From the NCBI RefSeq assembly GCF_024362695.1, contig NC_065415.1, positions 7,233,438 through 7,297,437 on the forward strand: a stretch of DNA of 64,000 nucleotides, in the 5' to 3' direction. This stretch comes from Pectinophora gossypiella. Taxonomy: Eukaryota; Arthropoda; Insecta; Lepidoptera; Gelechiidae. Positions 58,404-64,000 of this stretch are shown here, piece after piece. The stretch's first letter is position 1. Each line of letters opens with the position of its first letter. Below the pieces are notes generated by a model. The model did not search any database. It was not told where the DNA came from and saw nothing but the letters and a program-made list of their open reading frames with translations. The translations under genes and the position numbers were made by a program.

Positions 58404-60524
58404 TCGACACTACTCTACAATTATAGGAAAGCCGACTATGAAAACATCAACCGAGCGTTAACAGAAATTGATTGGAATTCGTTATTAGTAAACCTACCAG
58501 CTGAAGAGGCCCTTGATAACTTCTACGAAGTAATATACAGTATTATTAGAGAGCACATCCCACAGTCTCAATCGAAAAATTCTCATTTTCCAATTTGGTT
58601 TTCAAAATCACTAATACACATGTTCAAAAACAAAAATAAATACTGGATTAAATGGAAGGTTTATAACAATAAATATGACTATCACATATACTCATTATAC
58701 CGCGACAGATTCCGTCGTGAATGTAACAAAAATTACACAAAATACAAAAAGTATGTAGAGGATAGTATAAGGAGAAACATAAAAAATTTCTGGATTTACA
58801 TAAATAATCGCAAAGAAAAACCTAGTCTGCCAGCAAAAATGTATTATGAGGATCGGAGCTCTAGCGACCCATATGAAATTTGTAACTTGTTCTCATTGTT
58901 TTTTAAGTCTGTTTATGAAACGTCAACTTTCAATCCTATCTCGTGGATACCGGGTAGGGAATTTGCTGATAATAGCGATGTATTATGTAATCTTTATGTC
59001 GATACTGATAAAATTAATCATCAGTTAAAATCCATTGACGCTACAAAAGGCCCGGGCCCAGATGGTCTGCCGCCAATGTTCATAAAATGCATAGCAAAAT
59101 CGCTTGTACATCCACTACATATCATTTATAACAAATGCTTGTATGAAGGTATCTTTCCCATCAGATGGAAATGCGCTAACATTATACCTGTATACAAAAG
59201 CGGGACAAAGCAAAACATTGAAAACTATAGGCCGATATCGATTCTTTGCGCACTGGCCAAGATATTCGAAAAGTTAGTCCATAATGAGGTATATCCGGTC
59301 TTAAGCCCTCTCATAATACCCGAGCAGCACGGTTTTGTTAAGCGTAGATCAACGGTATCCAACTTGTTATTATACACCGACTTCCTTTTTGAAAACTTGG
59401 ACCGTGGCATCCAAGTGGATGCCATATATACTGATTTCCAGAAAGCATTTGATAAAGTTGATCACAAACTATTACTCGAAAAGATTGCCTATAATGGTAT
59501 TAGAGGGAACCTCCTCCGCTGGTTCTCTTCTTATGTTTGCAACAGATCGCAGAGAGTCGTCGTTAATGGTTTTCATTCTGATCTAATTCATGTAACATCG
59601 GGCGTTCCGCAGGGATCTATTTTAGGTCCGTTATTATTCCTTATATTTATTAATGATATTAAAAATTGTTTCCGACATTCCCATTTTCTTTTATACGCTG
59701 ATGACTTAAAAATTTATAAAAGCATTCATAGTGATATTGACTGTACTCTTCTTCAGAATGATCTAAACCACCTAACTCATTATTGTTATATAAATAAACT
59801 CAAGCTTAGTATTCCTAAATGTCACGGTATCAGTTTTACCAAAAATAAAAACAAAATTATATATAATTACAAACTTTGCGATAACTCATTGACTGCGGTG
59901 GACTATCTGCGCGATCTCGGTGTCATCTTAGATAGTAAATTGCATCTTGATCTGCATATTGATTCAATTATCTCCAGGGGGTTTCGAATGTACAAATTTG
60001 TAATGAGAGCAACCACTGACTTTTCTCGTATATCTACTTATCTCTATTTATATACTACTCTGATCCGACCACAGGTTGAATATGCTTGTGCAATTTGGAA
60101 CCCGCTTTACAAGAAATATTCTGAACAACTTGAAATTATCCAAGCTAGGTTTCTTAAGTCGGTACATTATAAAATATACAGATATAAAACACCATACAAC
60201 AACTTATTATCCAAGTTTGAAATGTTAACACTACACAATAGACGAATGCTTCTTCAATCTGTAACACTTTATAGAATCTGCCATAACTTAATAGACTGCC
60301 CAGACCTTGTTAATGACATTGGATTTAACGTGCCTATGAGAGTTCATCGACGAGCGGCTCGATCCTACCCGCTGTTTAGAACGGTGCGCTGCCGCACCAA
60401 CGCCGGCAGGCGAGTACCTCTACGTCGTATTCTCGCTCAATACAATGATTCATTTCATTTTATAGACATATTCAATGTATCTAGTTCTAAATTTAAAAAA
60501 TCTATTATTCAAGCCCTAAGCTGA
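58404..60524 (+). CDS. LINE ORF2 C-terminal part: reverse transcriptase
   Basis: 706 uninterrupted sense codons, with an internal ATG at 58620. From that ATG, RT block 1 begins near residue 140 (KGPGPDGLPPMFIK), followed by ENYRPISILCALAKIFEKL, EQHGFVKRRST, TDFQKAFDKVDH and GVPQGSILGPLLFLIFIND. The catalytic YADD is at 359-362. A thumb region and a C-terminus rich in Arg (RVPLRRILAQY) follow; no RNase H is present. The upstream 72 codons read like the linker between endonuclease and RT. No stop or frameshift occurs, so this is a young copy, but without an endonuclease it cannot move on its own. Confidence 0.88.
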   Translation, partial: STLLYNYRKADYENINRALTEIDWNSLLVNLPAEEALDNFYEVIYSIIREHIPQSQSKNSHFPIWFSKSLIHMFKNKNKYWIKWKVYNNKYDYHIYSLYRDRFRRECNKNYTKYKKYVEDSIRRNIKNFWIYINNRKEKPSLPAKMYYEDRSSSDPYEICNLFSLFFKSVYETSTFNPISWIPGREFADNSDVLCNLYVDTDKINHQLKSIDATKGPGPDGLPPMFIKCIAKSLVHPLHIIYNKCLYEGIFPIRWKCANIIPVYKSGTKQNIENYRPISILCALAKIFEKLVHNEVYPVLSPLIIPEQHGFVKRRSTVSNLLLYTDFLFENLDRGIQVDAIYTDFQKAFDKVDHKLLLEKIAYNGIRGNLLRWFSSYVCNRSQRVVVNGFHSDLIHVTSGVPQGSILGPLLFLIFINDIKNCFRHSHFLLYADDLKIYKSIHSDIDCTLLQNDLNHLTHYCYINKLKLSIPKCHGISFTKNKNKIIYNYKLCDNSLTAVDYLRDLGVILDSKLHLDLHIDSIISRGFRMYKFVMRATTDFSRISTYLYLYTTLIRPQVEYACAIWNPLYKKYSEQLEIIQARFLKSVHYKIYRYKTPYNNLLSKFEMLTLHNRRMLLQSVTLYRICHNLIDCPDLVNDIGFNVPMRVHRRAARSYPLFRTVRCRTNAGRRVPLRRILAQYNDSFHFIDIFNVSSSKFKKSIIQALS

Positions 60525-60711
60525 TTTATTTTTTGTTTAATTTATAACATAACCTATTTCAACTCACTAGACGACATTGTAAACTAATACGTGGATAATG
60601 TGGTTGATTGTACATGTACTTATGTGAAAAAATCATACACCTGTTGTTAATATATCATGTATAATTGTTTATTATCCCATGAAAATAAATAAATAAATAA
60701 ATAAATAAATA
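58404..60711 (+). mobile_element. 5'-truncated jockey/CR1-type LINE
   Basis: Coding sequence is open from 58404 to the stop at 60522-60524. A short 3' UTR ends in an AAAT tandem tail (about 60682-60711). The 5' UTR, ORF1 and endonuclease domain are absent, as expected for incomplete reverse transcription. I could not find a target duplication. Confidence 0.82.
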
Positions 60712-60779
60712 CTCATTTACAGAATGAAACAAACACTCACAAACACGAAAAAAATATCCTCGAAAAACATCACGCGATT

Positions 60780-60912
60780 CGGGTCAAGCTTAGTATTCGA
60801 CTGAGCGGAAGCGCGCGGCGGCGTTAGCGCAAAGCATCAAAGGCGCCGACTAAGGGCGCCGACGACGCACCGGCCGCGGCCGCGTCGAGCCGACGACTAG
60901 AGAGAGAGAGAG
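60780..60912. repeat. GC-rich repeat followed by an AG microsatellite
   Basis: GAGCGGAAGCGCGCGGCGGC, GGCGCCGACGACGCACCGGC and CCGCGTCGAGCCGACGACTA, ending in an AG run at 60899-60912. The GC content is sharply above the surroundings. It resembles the foldback at 16147-16249 in its CGACGA motifs. Confidence 0.55.
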
Positions 60913-60924
60913 AAGTATGTTTAT

Positions 60925-61215
60925 GGTGCAAGTGACAGAGAAAGAAATAGTATCTGTTCGTATGCCTACTTTATTGGCGAGCGTTGCCCTTGACCCGTGC
61001 GCCGGCTATTCACCTGCGCATAGCTGAAGTTGTAGATACGTTATTATTATTATTGATGACATTGATAAAATTTAATAATTAGTAATTTTTATTTGTTTAT
61101 TTTAAATGTGCGTTCTATGCAGCTTAAAACACAATATGGGACTGAAAAAAATCTATTATTTTTATGAATTTGGCGACAGGAAACTTCACTTGATACCTAT
61201 CAACTCAAAGAAATA
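60925..61215 (+). repeat. Chimeric dispersed repeat, copy 1
   Basis: The block ACAGAGAAAGAAATAGTATC, then TTGCCCTTGACCCGTG, then TCTATGCAGCTTAAAACACA, leads into an M1 right-arm piece GGCGACAGGAAACTTCACTT cut short at about 61208. There the first block starts again (GAAATACCTAGTATCTGTTC). It is homologous to 62297-62672. Confidence 0.6.
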
Positions 61216-61367
61216 CCTAGTATCTGTTCGTAATGCCTACTTTATTGGCGCGCGTTGCCCTTGATCCGTGAGGCTATTCACGTCCGAGTATCCATCAAGA
61301 CAGATCAAACAAGCCCTAACTCGGAGGTCTTGCGTCCCAGGATCCTTTAATTATGTCTTAGAACCTT

Positions 61368-61590
61368 CTTGGCCTATGTGGTCCAGTGGTTGAGCGATGG
61401 GATGCGGAGGGTCCGGGTTCGTATTCCGGTGGGGACATATCACAAAAATCTGTTTATAAGGCCTTTGGTTGGGACGTTACAGGCTGATCACCTGATTGTC
61501 CGAAAGTAAAATGATCCGTGCTTCGGAAGGTACGTTAAGTCGTTGCTCCCGTCTACTAGGTACTTATGTAAGCACGTAGCCGTTACATGA
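61368..61590 (+). repeat. SINE family B, tail-truncated
   Basis: Head TTGGCCTATGTGGTCCAGTG, B-box-like GGGTTCGTATTCCGG, body CTGATCACCTGATTGTCCG. The distal tail is lost after about 61590. Confidence 0.7.
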
Positions 61591-62112
61591 ATATTGTACA
61601 CAGAACAGGATAGGTTTAATTAGTTCTTTACTGATGATTTAACAATGAGATTTAAAACTACGAATAACTTAGTACTTAGTACCTCGGTACGGTACCAACA
61701 TGTAACAAGAAAAATAAGATCACTCCACTCGGACAATTTTTTTCTTTGAACATGCCGACATTGCCTACGCGGCGGAGTTGCCGAACTATCGATAGGTAGA
61801 TTATCAATTGTTGAACTTGAAAATTGTCTAAACTATCGAAAGTAGTGATAGTACATTTAGATCGATACTAGCGATAGTACCGATAGGTCTTGCTTTGTAA
61901 CAATAATGGGTATTGATCTAAAAGATTTATTTATTTTCGATTTTTGTGTAGCGAGGTTTTGCGTAGGTACTTACATACTAAGTTGGTGGATGGTTGACAT
62001 AGTAGGTAACTAATTACCTAATCTGTGGTGGTTGTGTTAGTTGGTTGTTAGTTATTCTAATGACAACAAAGAATACAATTATTTACTGTTTCAACTGTTT
62101 TAGGTAGATAAT

Positions 62113-62285
62113 GGCCCTGATTCCTATGAGTAAATGAATGAATAACCCGGTCGAATCAAAAAGGTATCTCGCTGGTAACTTAATTCTGTCGGTTGTTTTA
62201 GATTTCTGCTTAAAATTGACGTGTATTCCATAAATTTTATGCCTGTTGATTATCCGTCCATTTAAGAATAAGAATAAAATAAATT
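62113..62285. repeat. Internally deleted long-TIR MITE
   Basis: Shares GGTATCTCGCTGGTAACTTA, TTTCTGCTTAAAATTGACGT and TTCCATAAATTTTATGCCTG with 28118-28478 and 29655-30022 but lacks most of both TIRs. Confidence 0.6.
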
Positions 62286-62296
62286 TATAATTTACG

Positions 62297-62672
62297 ATAG
62301 ACAGAGAAAGAAATAGGATCGGTTCGTAGTGCCTACTTTGTAGGCCGCGCCGCCGCCGCGCCGCCGCCGCGCCGCCGGCGTGCGGCGCGGGGCGCGCGGA
62401 GCGGGGCGCGCGGCGCGGTGCGTGTGGCCGTTGACCCGTTCGAGCAGCTGTTGTCTCCATTACATCGAAAATTTTCGATAATTTGTCATTATTGTTTTTT
62501 TTATTGAAATTTGGGTTCTATGCAGCTAAAAGCACAATATGGAATTGAAAATAATTAAAAACAAAACTCAAAATTTCATGAATTTTGCGACGGAAAATTC
62601 CACTAGATATTAACTCAGAATCATGGTCTGAATCATCCCTTTCAGTATTCGTTACGATGTCACTAACACCCG
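62297..62672 (+). repeat. Chimeric dispersed repeat, copy 2, with GC-rich core and M1 right arm
   Basis: ACAGAGAAAGAAATAGGATC, then a GCC/GCG-rich core at 62341-62430 (CCGCGCCGCCGCCGCGCCGC), then GGCCGTTGACCCGTTC and TTCTATGCAGCTAAAAGCAC. A full M1 right arm ends at about 62672 with CACTAACACCCGG. The frame at 62083-62460 is a by-product of this GC-rich repeat. Confidence 0.65.
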
Positions 62673-64000
62673 GTATAATTATTATCTTTCTATCGCTTTA
62701 ACTCTTGCCTTTGCACTTTGGTCGCCAACCGACCCCATCGACTCTTGTGTCAAGGTTACACTATGAATTGAGAATAGCGTCCGAAGCAAATGTATTGTGG
62801 TATATCTCATAAATTCAGCAATATTTATTCCATTGTCTGTACTAGTTCCTAAGTGGGGAAAACGCAGCGCAAGTATGAAGATATGAAGTCACGCATGACG
62901 CATAAAACATTAAATATTTCTAATTAATTTCGGTTTTATCGGAACGTAAATAGTAGAGCTTGTATTAAGTAAGATTACTTGAGTTTCAAAGTATTATTTA
63001 TCTTTACAGAAAGCTGGGTAAGACAATACAATACAAATACACTTTATTGCACCAAAATAAAAAGAAATAAATACAAAAAGTCTCTAAGACAATCTGTAAG
63101 ACGTGAGTACTTACTTAATTTTTCTTGCGATGGATGTACCTCTGGCTAGCCCAATTAGGAATCGGGATCTTGTTTGCAGTTGTTATGTATTGTTACATTC
63201 CCGTTATGTATTGTTACAGCCCGTCTGTCTTGTTACATTTAATCGCATATAATGTTGAACCAATTTGTATCAAAATTGGCGTCAAAATTTACTCAGGGAC
63301 TAACTTAGGGTATCTACCTACATACCGCGCGATAACCGAAATCCACGAAATCGCATCCTAAAACACAGGGATACAAAGCAATTATGATTTTCATTCAATT
63401 ATTAAGATTGCCCTTTTTTGAAACAAAATAAATCAGACAGATTTGCATCTTCACGCTTTACTCCATCTGGGTTAGTCAGAGCGGATGGAGCGCCAAGTAT
63501 CCGGTACTCCACGCTCTAATTATCATTTCTAGTTTCTACAATGAAATCTATGCTGGAAATACCAGATATGATTCTACGTGAATTCCGTAACGTCTCCTTG
63601 AAATAGTTAACACTGGTAGATAGTCTGGTTGGTAGATAGTGAAATATACATAAGACTTAAGACTGCAATGGACCGAGCCGGGGTCCTTAAGTCGTTTTAA
63701 TTTATGGCAGCCATAGAGAGCGGAGATATTATAATACGCACGAGAAAGAGAGAGAGCGGATGATAATACTCTTTCTCGCCTGCACTCGTTGACAACGCAT
63801 GTTTTTTTAAGAAAGAAAATATAATATTTTAATTTTATTTTAGGACGCCACAGACTCAGAAACATTTCTTTATTTTTATTTATTTATTTATTAGGCACAT
63901 CAACAGTACAAACACACAACAGTTAATGTAAGTTTCTTATAGGCTAGTGCTAGTGCTTGCACCAATTGCAGACGTGCACAACTTGTGTAATTAACATGCA
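62673..64000. other. Spacer at the window end, no gene seen
   Basis: Holds a decayed SINE B tail near 62715-62760, a ATACAAATACACTTTATTGC tail (63028-63047) shared in kind with 26914-26927, AG-rich tracts at 63738-63760 and a TTTATTTATT tract at 63868-63890. Frames at 63125-63361 and 63548-63865 carry no recognisable domain. Confidence 0.4.

Noticed and set aside
62083..62460. 125-codon minus-strand frame with an Arg/Pro/Ala-rich start
   Set aside because: Produced by the GCC/GCG-rich repeat; the remainder reads through a MITE fragment.

Overview
This is nuclear DNA from an insect, almost certainly a moth (Lepidoptera). The evidence is short-exon genes with GT-AG introns, lepidopteran-style tRNA-headed SINEs, many foldback MITEs, an env-bearing errantivirus and AT-rich intergenic DNA. 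No bacterial operon, CRISPR array, rRNA or convincing free-standing tRNA gene is present. The species cannot be fixed from the sequence alone.

The host genes are one tandem cluster of four Takeout/JHBP-family genes, all on the minus strand (2980-15753, 17436-22929, 25856-32499, 37200-42499). I rebuilt each by hand from splice sites. All four have five coding exons with the same intron phases (1, 2, 1, 1) and near-constant exon lengths. They give complete proteins of 259, 255, 260 and 258 residues, each with a signal peptide, an N-terminal Cys-x6-Cys pair and the family C-terminal exon. Each has a TATA-like box about 50-70 bp before the ATG and an AATAAA 50-130 bp after the stop. They look like secreted carriers of small hydrophobic ligands that arose by tandem duplication. 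The second gene is the most diverged.

Mobile DNA fills most of the rest. A 7.5-kb errantivirus (gag, pol, env; LTRs identical by eye; 4-bp target duplication) lies in sense orientation inside intron 2 of the first Takeout gene, within an older SINE copy. A 6.5-kb mdg3/micropia-like Ty3/gypsy element (47330-53840, plus strand) also has identical LTRs, but its gag-pol frame is broken by a one-base shift in RNase H. A 5'-truncated jockey/CR1-type LINE with an open reverse transcriptase frame lies at 58404-60711, and older LINE tails are scattered elsewhere.

The introns and spacers carry several SINE families (called A, B, C, D and E here) and a palindromic MITE family (M1) that has spread partly as a dimer with a fixed linker. 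They also hold long-TIR MITEs, a 678-bp DNA transposon with an 8-bp target duplication nested in an M1 copy, and a 373-bp foldback element nested in a SINE. The final 3 kb (60.7-64 kb) is a patchwork of GC-rich and chimeric repeats with no gene I can support.

All coordinates come from reading the sequence by eye. Repeat edges are approximate unless a target duplication is cited.
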